A stretch of DNA of 64,000 nucleotides, from assembly GCF_000003195.3 (NCBI RefSeq), contig NC_012870.2, forward strand, positions 10,594,501-10,658,500, read 5' to 3'. The notes beneath the pieces were generated by a model. It made no database searches. It was given only the letters and a program-made list of their open reading frames with translations, and was not told the origin of the DNA. How positions within the stretch are numbered: the stretch's first letter is position 1; each line of letters starts with the position of its first letter. Both the position numbers and the translations under genes were made by a program. Shown one piece after another: positions 49,301-59,478 of this stretch. The DNA is from Sorghum bicolor (Eukaryota > Streptophyta > Magnoliopsida > Poales > Poaceae).

Positions 49301-52125
49301 ATGGCTTTGCTGCAGAGCCAGAGCCGCCTGCCCGGCATTGGCTGCAGCAGCAGCATCGTCTTGGCAAGAGCGAGGGTGCAGCAGTGTCTGGCAGCGGCGT
49401 CGCACTCACGCGCGCCCCTCCTGCGAGCTAATGGCGGCAGGAGGAGCACGACGGGCCTCCCCACCTCCTCCTCCTCCTCCTTTAAGGCTGGCAATGCGAT
49501 CAGCCTCAGCCGGCGGAGAATAAGGGACCTGCGCGTCGTCGCGGAGGCGGCCACCGCGGGGGCGGCCAAGGTGGTCACGCCGGCGTCGTCTGGCGGCGTC
49601 AGCGTCAGCGACGTGCTCTGGCCTTCCGCCGGTGAGTCCCAGACTTCGATTTTTTTTTTTTTTTTTGGCCATGGGCCATAGTTTATTCTCTTTGATCCGA
49701 TCTGCTGACTGGGTTAGTCACAAACTATTCCTTGCACATTTATTTCAGAAAAAACAAGTAGTTCTTGCGTAGTATTGGCAAAGCAGCGAAGAGTTTTGGG
49801 CTTTAAGAACAAGTTTATTATTACGGGGCAGCTAAGCTAGGTCGTCTATTGCATTAGTAGTCGCCATGTACTTCTTCTCGCTAGGAGGGGATGAGCCTAT
49901 TGTAAAATCCTAACCCCCTTAGTGCGCCCGATTTGAGCCACGTCGTTGTAAAAACTTTATTTTCTCGATCAGGCACATATAGACCCGTGTTTGATCTTAA
50001 TACAATAATGTACAAACCTTTTGCGAGAAAAAAAAGAACAAGTTTAAAGAGAAAGGACTCCCGTTTGATCTGTTGCCCTCTGCAATTAATGTTGATACCA
50101 TGCAGGAGCGTTCTTGGCCATGGCGGTACTGGGAAAAATGGACCAGATGGTGGCGTTCAAGGGAGTATCCTTGACGATTGCGCCCCTTGGAGCAGTCTGC
50201 TGCGTGCTTTTTAGCGCTCCAGGCTCCCCTGCAGCCAAGGTGCATGGTCAACACACATTTTAAAATATATATATATATATTTTGAAGAAAATAACATCTT
50301 AATATAGTTCCACAATGTTTAAGTTATGACGGTAATAACGTGGGACGAAATGGCCGCTTTGGGCACCGGAGATGAAAAATGGGTCATAGGTCACCCTTTT
50401 CTTTTGAGAAAAATGTATTTTCATTTTTTCTAGTGTTTGGTATGATGATTGATATAGACAAATTAGCCTCAGACACTTTCTCACATACTCCCTCAATACC
50501 TATAAAGGAAGTCGTTTTGGACAAGGTTTATGTCAAACATTAGGAATATAAATCATAAATAACTTTTAAGTTATTGAGTTTAAAAATGTAAAAAACATAT
50601 GAATAGATTTGCCTTAAAAAATACTTTCATAAAAATATACATATACCACTTTTTGACAAATATTTTTAATAAAAATAAGAAGTCAAAGTTAGACTTTAAA
50701 GACCATGTCCTAAACAATTTTCTTTATAGGTATGGAGCGAGTATTCCTTATTGAAATGTTCCATTGAGTCATTTAAATTTACTGAAAAAAATATTAGAAT
50801 GGTCCACAAGCAGCCACTTAGGTGTGCATCTGATTAACCATGGTCGATTTAAGGGTAAGTGAAATTAAACGAGAAAAAGCAAAGATATCATTAACCGAAG
50901 AGTGGCAGTGGCAGACACAATGAGGTGGAAAAGCAAAGCATTGAGACCTCCATAGTTGCAGAAACAAAATATCCAGTTAAAAAGTACTAGTATGTAGCTA
51001 CTATTGTTAGCGTAACACTAGGAACTTAGCAACAAGGGTCAAGGGCTTCATCATTTGTCGAACTCAGCTCCAAGCCATTCCAATGTAACCACAAATTTAA
51101 ATGTTTACGGAGTTATCTGGGCTTTGTTTAGTTCCAAAATTTTTGGTAAAATTAGTTTTTATTTTCGTCTATATTTAATACTTCATACATACCTCTAAAG
51201 ATTCGATGTGACGGAGAATCTGAAAAATTTTACAAAATTTTTTGGAAAGTAAACAAGGCCCACCAAAACAGTAAAACACCATTGTGGCAGGCTTTTTTTT
51301 CGCGATCGGGTTTGTGCCTGTTTTTCATTAAGAGGAAGAGCAACAAGGTACACAAGCCTGACACGACCATTGTGGCAGGCTTTCAGTTACCTTCTTCCAT
51401 TTTGAGACGATTCAAGATTGTAGAAACCTGTAGCTACTTGCTTACAGCGAATCAAAATCTCTTGAAATCTACCTATGATAATCAATACTAACACAGTAAC
51501 AATTTGTAACCGTACAAACTTGTAGCTACTCTAATGGCGAATCAATGACCATACAAACCTGTAGCTACTCCAATGGTGAATCAAAAGTTCTCGTGCTTCA
51601 TCTATTATAATTATAATCAATACTAACACGGGTGGTAACAACTTGCAGAAATATAATATGTTCGTCGCCCAGATTGGTTGTGCGGCTTTTGGCGTATTAG
51701 CCCTCTCGTTGTTTGGGCCTGGCTGGTTAGCAAGAGGCGCAGCTCTTTCAGCCAGCATAGCATTCATGACCATCACGGGTGCCTCACATCCACCAGGTAA
51801 AATTCCCAAGACAAGAAAGTATGGTTGTATTGCCCCAGCTATCGCTCCTTATCATTTCTCATTTCTGAATTCTTGCAGCTGCAAGCTTGCCCCTCTTGTT
51901 TATCGATGGCCCGAAGTTTCACAATCTGCAACTTTGGTACGCGCTTTTCCCTGGAGCTGCAGGCTGCATCGTCCTTTGCTTGATTGTAAGTAAACCGGAC
52001 CTCAGAAACGGCTTTCTGAAAGAACATAAAGCTTAGTGCATAGAAAATAGAACATTAACCCTTATGCCACAATATTTTTGCAGCAAGAGGTGGTGCTTTA
52101 CCTGAAGAAGAACTTCAAGTTTTGA
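49301..52125 (+). CDS. HPP integral membrane protein, chloroplast envelope (NITR2-like)
   Basis: Five exons (49301-49631, 50106-50239, 51649-51796, 51879-51985, 52084-52125) join in phase to 253 residues. Residues 1 to about 85 are Ser/Ala/Arg-rich, a plastid transit peptide. Four hydrophobic helices follow: around AFLAMAVLGKMD, SLTIAPLGAVCCVLFSA, FGVLALSLFG to ALSASIAFMTI, and YALFPGAAGCIVLCLI. The family signature His-Pro-Pro lies at 202-204 in TGASHPPAASLPLLF. The protein ends YLKKNFKF. Plant members of this family (Arabidopsis NITR2;1 type) move nitrite across the chloroplast envelope; applying that here is inference from family. Intron 2 contains a Stowaway and a Tourist fragment. It converges on the GT64 gene, with 691 bp between the stop codons. 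Confidence 0.93.
50487..50745. mobile_element. Stowaway-like MITE in HPP intron 2
   Basis: TACTCCCTCAATACCTATAAAGG-type left end and TTTATAGGTATGGAGCGAG then TA at the right, with AAGTCGTTTTGGACAAGG mirrored inside. About 259 bp. Confidence 0.7.
51119..51260. mobile_element. Tourist-like MITE with internal deletion
   Basis: GGGCTTTGTTTAGTTCC to GGAAAGTAAACAAGGCC. The core between the chain-start motif and AATTAGTTTTTATTTTC is deleted, leaving about 142 bp. Located in HPP intron 2. Confidence 0.75.
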
Positions 52126-52816
52126 CTCAAGCAGCTTGACTCTATGAATTCTTGTGGCAGCAATTAGATTAATTATTCAATCATGCACCATAAATTACAT
52201 TGCCTGCATTTACGAGAAAGTTGCGAAAATGAAGGTTTACTGTCTCCTGTCTTGGTTAAAGAAGAAAGAAGACTTTCCTAGTTTCCTTGATACCTTGTGC
52301 TTATCAAAATGCAGAGGATACAGATGTGTACATACCATTGTCTCATCAAATGGAGTCTGACAAATTGTACACAGCGGATTCTTGACAATTGTTTTTTCAA
52401 CTGGTAGGATCAACCCTGTAATGTAATTGTGCAAACTGAAAAAGCCAGGAATACTTTAGGATAACCTCTGGCTATCTGAAGGGAGATAAACCATTTGTTC
52501 TAGAACAGAGTTGCAGTTGCATGGACAGAGCCCATAGTTACAGATTGCTGACACAGACTCAGTACAACTCCGACTAACAAAAAGGTTAAAATTCAGAAGA
52601 GTTTAGTAATGGAATGTAAGTGCAAGGACATGACACACAAAAAGAGTCTTTGAAAAACTTACAGATAGTGGATATGTGCTAAACTTATACGGAAAACTGA
52701 TGACAGTTAATAGTTACATGAATGACACTGCACTAATCCAAGACTCACCTGACTACCTTATAAACTAAGCAGACATTTTAAGAATCAAGAAAAAGGCTAC
52801 CCAGTTATCTACGTCA
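52126..52816. other. Convergent 3' regions of the HPP and GT64 genes
   Basis: This interval between two stop codons must hold both 3' UTRs. No separate gene is supported. Confidence 0.5.
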
Positions 52817-55504
52817 CTATACATCCCAGCCATCACCCCTGCTGTTAAAAGACCTCTTGGAAGTCAAATTCCCAAAGATTCCTGAAAACATAGCAAGGCA
52901 TTTGCTCCTAACATGGTAATGTGCCTGCGTGTTTCGACTAATGGCTACTCCTGAGAATTTAGACATATCAATTGCCCAAGCTGGTTTTACATACTCCACT
53001 GTGCTTGCCGAGCTTGCATTCGCAAATAAGAAATTTAGGAGAACATCCTCACAATTAAAGAAACTATCAACAATCTGCCTTCCTATCTCAGCCTCTTTGC
53101 TCCAGTACCTCTTAAAGGCTAGCTCATGATCCATAAATGCTGCTCCTGTTAGTATGATGTTATAACCTCCTTGTTGCCGAGCATACCTCTCATTGCGGTA
53201 TTCTAGAGGCGAGCCCTCAGCAAGGCGTGGATAGTATCCAACAATCCTATCAGGGTGCTCCCTCCATACCTTGAACCCACGCTCTAAGTCATCACATGTC
53301 ATCATGATATCATCATCAAGCTCCATAACAGCTCCCGTTTTAATTTCTTTGTCTATTTTGAATCTGTTGTTCAGAGTATTCTTATTTTCAACTCTGATCC
53401 TAACAGGCACCATAGAGTTCAATTCACCTTGCACTGGGGCTCGACCTTTGTTCCAGACCACTACAATCTCCCTCACCGATGCACATTTAGAGTAATGCTC
53501 CACAAACATCTTCAGATTCCAAAATCGGGCATCATAGGTCATGGTCAACAATGTGAACTGTGAGTACCTACCCCTAATAGGATATGGTTCTTCTGCACCA
53601 TTGCCACCAAAGATGTAGTTAGTCCCCAAAAAAGTTAGGACTACTAATATCAATATTATAACAGCTATATAAACTCGGTCTTTCCAAGCTCTGTAATTAA
53701 TTTTCCCACCAATAAGAGATCCCAACCTGTTCACATTGCAGATAAGCCAACTAAACTTATGGCACAGCAATACCTGCTTCTCTATATCAAAGGTGTCACT
53801 CCGCTTCTCAGTATGTGGTAAATACCATTTAAGTGGTAAGGTGCACTTGATTGCACCAATAAGCCCACCAAGTAGAAGAACCAAAATGCAAGCAGCACCA
53901 TAAAACATACAGCCTACCGTCAGACGGTGAATTGAGTCACCTGAGAGCACTCTGTCACCATCCATTACCCCAATCCAATGTTGACTTAATGGAAGCTGCT
54001 GAACATCAAGGTGATGGGACCTTGCACCATTCCATGCATTTCGGTTTTTGAGGGGTTTGTCAAGGACAAATGGGACCGCAACTTCCTTGTATTGATCTGC
54101 TGTCAGGAATTGAACTTTGAATATTTGGATGGTATAGCCAGATCCACCACCACGGATTTTTCCTATGCGATAAAGATTGTCATTGTAAATGAATGGCCTG
54201 CCTCCATTTCTGGCACTCGGCCTGTTGCCTGTATTAAGAATTGGGTTCTGCTTGTGTCGATTCCAAGGACCAAGAGGAGAGCTGCTGTACCAAATAAAGA
54301 GATCACCTGTCTGTTTTGCGCCATAAGAACTTAAATCTGATCCAAGGAGCCAATAGGAACCCTTGAAATATATGATGACCGAATCTACAAGCGGCCTCTC
54401 CAGAAGGACCTTTTCTAATTCCCACTTAAGGGGAAAGTCCACGGCACGGTATAACTTAAGGATTCCTTTCTTGCTGCTTTCAGGCATCATGTAAGTCTGT
54501 CAAGTAAGGCAAAGGAGAGAAAAACAGATATAGATAGGAAAATATGATCAATAATGCACAATTTTCCCCAATACATGAATAAAATATTTACCTCGTTTCC
54601 ATAACTGAACACATATGGATAAGAAAGGTGCCACTCCTCATCCAACACTACACCCAGCTGCTGCCATGTTGTGCCGGCATCCTTGCTCACGGCAGCAGCA
54701 ATGTCGCCTTGTGATGAAATGGGGTTCTTGGTCTCGAAAAACATATAAATGGAGTCCCCCTAAAGACATCGTAGTATTTCATTATGCATTCACCAAGAGT
54801 GGAGAAACTGCAAAGTGGCAAACTAGTACTAGTTTCAAACCACACAACAGAACATCAAAATCGTGGCACTGTCATGAGATCATTATGGTTACTATATCAA
54901 CTCTATGTAATAACTGAGATAAAATGTGACACAGGTGATGCCATCTGTCGGCACCGGTAGACAATTCGTCCTTTATAAATACCTATATAAACTTCTAATA
55001 AGAAGGCTAGGAAAGCAAAACAAGAGGCTCCAAACCTGGATGAAGAGAAAGGGATTAGCGACGAAGCTGCTAGGGAATCCAACCTTCGCCACGTCGGCGC
55101 ACGTCACGACCGGGTTCGCCACTGGCCATGCCGCTCCAGGGCCACTAGAGATCCCCCACTGCGTCCACAAAACCAAGCTAATTAAACAGCACCACCACGA
55201 GGAGAGAGATAGAGAGAAGCCGAGAAGGGGATGAGCTCGGGGAGTCGGTTACGTGCTCGATGGGCTTGAGGGAGAAGGGGGAGTCCCCGCGGAAGACGCC
55301 GGCGGACCAGGACCCCTCGGCGTCGGGGCGGCACCCGCGTGTGGCCAGCGGGTGCGGGAAGCTGGGGAAGGCGACGCGGGAGTAGGCGACCGCGGCGAGG
55401 GTGAGGAAGGCGAGCGTTGCGGCGAGGTAGGCGGGCGCGGAGGGCGCTGGAGGCTGCTGGCGGCGGCGATGCTCCATCGCCGGCCGCGGGGGTGACGACG
55501 GCAT
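52817..55504 (-). CDS. GINT1: GT64 glycosyltransferase resembling GINT1 (GIPC glucosamine transferase)
   Basis: Four exons (55253-55504, 55036-55158, 54592-54759, 52817-54496) join in phase to 740 residues, close to the Arabidopsis protein. An N-terminal membrane anchor (about 24-43, APAYLAATLAFLTLAAVAYS) follows a short basic tail, giving type II Golgi topology. Residues about 85-360 resemble a beta-propeller of the GH43-like type (WPVANPVVTCADV, GDSIYMFFETKNP, WHLSYPYVFSYGN, YMMPES). Two more hydrophobic helices lie near 373-397 and 455-477. The C-terminal exostosin-like GT64 domain has the metal-binding Asp triad at 575-577 (ELDDDIMM) and GAAFMDHELAFKRY. The homologue adds N-acetylglucosamine or glucosamine to inositol phosphorylceramide sphingolipids. 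The start is ambiguous: in-frame ATGs occur at 55555, 55504 and 55477; 55504 is chosen because it places a short tail before the anchor. Confidence 0.9.
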
Positions 55505-55869
55505 GGATCGGTAGCGGTTAGAGATTCGTTGTTGATGATGATGATCGTGGGGCACTGCCGCACTGCACCTCCGCCGCGAAAAGAGCAGGCAGCAGCAGGG
55601 GCACGAGGCGCGCCGCGCGCAAAAGATGGCGTCAGCGACTCAGCGTTGCTGCGTGCGTGTGCGTGGCATGGGTGGCTTTCTTCGATGGGCCAGGCCCGTG
55701 ACGACAGAAAATCAGAAAGGCTGACCCGTCGCCGCGCGACACGGAAGAAGGCCAGCAAGGCCTTGTGATGATCCATGAACAATACTAGGACTAGGAGCAA
55801 GCGGGCCGAAGGGAAACATGGGCTCCGCTGTTCCTGTCGTGTCGAGACGGAACAAGATTGATTGATTCT

Positions 55870-56806
55870 CGGAAGAAGTCGTCACTCAATTTTTACGAAA
55901 GTCTATTTTTCATCTTTAAACTTCAAAACCGGCTAAAATATATCACTCAACTTTCAAAACCATGCATGTTACGTCCCCGACATGGTTACGAGTGGTTTTA
56001 AAGGTTGTTTTGTCTTTTTTATTTTTATTTATTTCGGCTGAATATTTGTAAAATTATAGTAAATCACATAAAATTCATAAAATAGTAAATCTGATTTTGT
56101 TGGACTCCAAATAAGTAGATCTACACAATGAACATATAATATGGTATACTTTAGTAGAAAGTTTTTGTTGTAGCTTTAGATCTGTGTTTTTCTATAATTA
56201 ATTAGAATAGTTCATAGCTATAGTTTATATAGTCCAATTATGATGAATTTTTTATGTTGGGCTAATTATTATATGTTTAAATTATGGTAAAAATTTATAA
56301 CTCATTAGATCATGTATAACTTAGTTATAGATTTATTAAGATTTAACAAGCATAAACCTAAATAAATCTATAACTAAGTAATACATGATCCAATGAGTAT
56401 GAAATTTTTACTACAGCTCAATCATAGAATAATTAGCCCACCATATAAATTTCATCACAATTGGACCATATAAACTGTATCTATAATTAGTCTAATTAAT
56501 TACAGAAAAGCATAGATCTAAAGCTGTATCAAAAAATTTATACTAAAATATACTATATTATATATTTAATGTGTAGATCTACTCATCTGAAGTTCAACAA
56601 AATTGAGTTTTCTATTTTATAATTTTTATGTGATTTACTGTGATTTTTCAAAAAAATCAGCCAAATTAAATAAAAAAAAAGATAAAACCGCTTTCAAAAC
56701 CAGGTCAAAGATGTAATGTACACGATTTTAAAAGTTGAGAGATGCACATCTGGTTTTAGAGTTCAGGGATGAAAACTTTCGTAAAAGTTAAGGGATGGAC
56801 TTTTTC
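55870..56806. mobile_element. Mutator-like foldback MITE with perfect 9-bp target duplication
   Basis: A 937-bp element made of two long inverted arms meeting near 56350. The outer 31 bp of each end align (GGAAGAAGTCGTCACTCAAT on the left, GAAAAAGTCCATCCCTTAAC on the right read inward), and both continue TTTTACGAAAG. The direct repeat ATTGATTCT flanks it exactly (55861-55869, 56807-56815). Long inverted repeats with a 9-bp duplication indicate a Mutator-superfamily MITE. It fills most of the space between the divergent GT64 and F-box genes. No transposase. Confidence 0.9.
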
Positions 56807-56999
56807 ATTGATTCTTAGGTCTCCGTGTCCTTCCATGGATAAGGACCCCCGGCCGCCAGAGAGACCAGCTGAGCACGAAGGCGAAGGGTGTAACGCGCCT
56901 CCCATATCGATCTCTCAGCGGCGCGGCGAGGCGACCGTGCCCGGTGCCCTACTTCCCGACGATTGAGGGAACCTCTCGATCGGCGCGGGAAATAGATAG

Positions 57000-58477
57000 A
57001 TGGACCAGGTGCCTCGAGACGTGCTAGCGGACGTGTTAGCCCTGCTGCCGCCGCGCACCCTCGCCGTGTCGCGCTGCGTCTGCAGGGAGTGGCGCGACGT
57101 CGTGGACGCGGACGCGCGCTGCCAGCTGCGCACGGACCTCCTCCCGCTCTCGGTGGCCGGCATCTTCGTGGAGACGAACGAGCCTGAGCCTCCGGACTTC
57201 TTCGGCCGGCCCTCGATGGCGCGTAAGATCGCCAGCGATCTCCAAAGCTACCTGAAGATGGACAAAGACCATCAAGGCCTTTCTCTCGCGTCCATCTCGG
57301 ATTGCTGCAATGGCCTCGTCCTCCTTGATGATGATCTCGTGGTTAACCCGGCGACGAGGCAATGGATGCGCTTGCCGCCTTATTCGACCTTGCCTGGGGA
57401 CGAAAAGAACTATTACGATTAATGGTACCTTGTGTTCGATCCCACGTTATCGCCACATTTTGAGGTGTTTTCGATGAAAAGTCCACTTGATTACAAGGAC
57501 AAGTCGCCGCAGTTAGAATACATGTTGTTACGTATTTACTCATCTAGCACACAGAGGTGGGAGGAAAGGCCTTTTCTCCGTGACGAGGAAGAACACACAA
57601 CAACTGCTGCTGCCAACGTATGGTCAAAATTGGATTGCGGATCTTGGCATGCTGTCTACGGGAATGGAGCACTCTATGTGTATTGGAAGTTAACTTTCAT
57701 TACAAGGTAGCCACTTGCCCCATAATAATAAACCTATATGTTTAGTTTATTTTGGTTTCTTCCATTGACGTTTTGAAGTGTGCATTATAGTAGTAATTTT
57801 TTTGCCAATGGTTTTATATATATTGCAGGATAAACGTGTCCAGTAATAAGTACCAAGTAATTAACCTACCGCCTGATATTAACTTGACAAGGTATCATCA
57901 AGTCCGTCTTGGAAAGTCAGTGAATGGGATACATTTTGCGGTGGCTAGTTATCAGGAGGGACTCCAAATTTGGTTCCTGGATGAGTCTGGTAGCAACACG
58001 AAGTGGGTATTGAAGCATGTCAGCAGGTACCCATTCAATAATGATCAAACTGATAGGCCATGGAGTTTACAACGTCCCTATGCCTACGATGATGATGATC
58101 AAGAAGAAAACAACAAAGAACCAACAACAGCTGAAAAGGATTCTGATTGGGACTCTGATGCTGATAATGCCGGTGACATTGATTTTGAACGGGATGAAAA
58201 ATACTCCTGCCCATATTTTGAAGTACTTGGATTCCATCCTTACAGAGATATTGTCTTCTTCAAATTGTTGAGAGAAGTCGTAGCGTATTATTTTAATAGC
58301 TCAAAGATGCAATCTTTGGGTCAGTTGCTCATCAGATATCAGTATCAAGTCATAGTGGAAAGTTTCATATATCCACCTACTTGGATTGGAGAATTGCCTG
58401 GAGCCAATTATCTAGTAAGATCAAGAAACTCGTATAGTATAGAGGAAGAGGACTTGCTGCATAGTATAGAGGATTAG
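57000..58477 (+). CDS. F-box protein gene interrupted by an in-frame stop
   Basis: Two exons (57000-57706, 57829-58477) join in phase. The N-terminus is a clear F-box (VPRDVLADVLALLPPRTLAV to CVCREWRDVVD, residues about 4-36), the Skp1-binding part of SCF ubiquitin ligases. An F-box-associated kelch-like region follows: CCNGLVLLDDDLVVNPATRQ, then VFDPTLSPHFEVFS, WHAVYGNGALYVYWKL, and an acidic stretch (YDDDDQEENNKEPT, DSDWDSDADNAGDIDFERD) near the C-terminus. An in-frame TAA at 57420-57422 falls between NYYD and WYLVFDP, in the middle of the conserved region. As it stands, translation yields 140 residues that keep the F-box but lose the substrate-binding part. The rest of the frame (1.0 kb) is intact, so the stop is recent, an allele, or a sequence error. 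Substrate is unknown. Confidence 0.75.
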
Positions 58478-58479
58478 TG

Positions 58480-59478
58480 CATCAGAGTTTGTGAGCCAAT
58501 GCAGTAGATCGTCATGTGTAAAATGGTGGAGTATGTTCTGAACTTCTGATGATCTACCAGAAGCAGAGAGCGCGAGTCTTCCTTGCGCGACCAATGTTTT
58601 TTTTATTAAGAGAGAATAAAGTTTAGTGCCGAGAAATACACAGTAATCAAGATTACCGAGTCACGGTGAGATGGAGTGCTCTGGCAACGGGCCATCAGAA
58701 AGCTGAATAGGATTGACTTTTTAAATCCACTTATTTATAGTAATATAATACATATGAGAATCAAACTATTTTTTTTGTAACATCAATTTCAGATTCAGAA
58801 TTAATTTTAAGAGAACAGTTAGTTTCAAAAAATATAGAATTACCTCAAGATTATCCTTCCAATTTACATCCGCAATCAAGCTAGGCGAAGGCGCAAGGCG
58901 TTTGAATGTCTGATCATAGGCCCCGCCGCCCGCATGGTTTGGGTTGGTTAAAGTCAACCTAGCTAGGTGCGTTGCCGTGTGGTTATGGCGTTATTGCTTC
59001 CTGTGATTGCGGCAGGTTGAGGGCTTTGTGAATGGCTTCATTGGAGTTTGGAGTAAAATGTACCTTCAAGTTCAAGATAGCACATGATGACATGAACGAG
59101 GTGCACAAGCATTAGTGCGTCACCAGATGTAGAAGACTCTGTCAGATGTAGACACGAATTTTCAATATAAGAGAGTAAAATAGACCTTCCGGAAAATCAT
59201 CTATGATGGAAATCAAATATTTGTTTCTGAGTTACTATACCCTATTTACGGAAGTCCACAGGCACCGTAATGTATTTGTCTCAACGGCGGGCAACTCAAG
59301 TACATAGAGTGGCAACATTCTCGCCAGAGTACAGAGTACAACAACCATGCAATAATTTGGAGCACCCAAAACCATATCAAGAATAAGCATGCATATCCAT
59401 CACTGGATGTGCAAACGACATCAAAATTGCTTTATTTACAGTTCTAAGTATAATTCAAACGTACACACGTTACAGGGT
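58480..59478. other. Intergenic DNA between F-box and magnesium transporter genes
   Basis: The first part is presumably 3' UTR of the F-box gene, and 59180-59478 probably 3' UTR of the transporter gene on the other strand. No gene or named repeat is recognised between them. Confidence 0.4.

Noticed and set aside
52154..52434. Short minus-strand frame with CTIC and CTHLYPLH resembling a RING-type zinc motif
   Set aside because: Cysteine and histidine spacing does not complete a RING, and it lies in the shared 3' region of two convergent genes.
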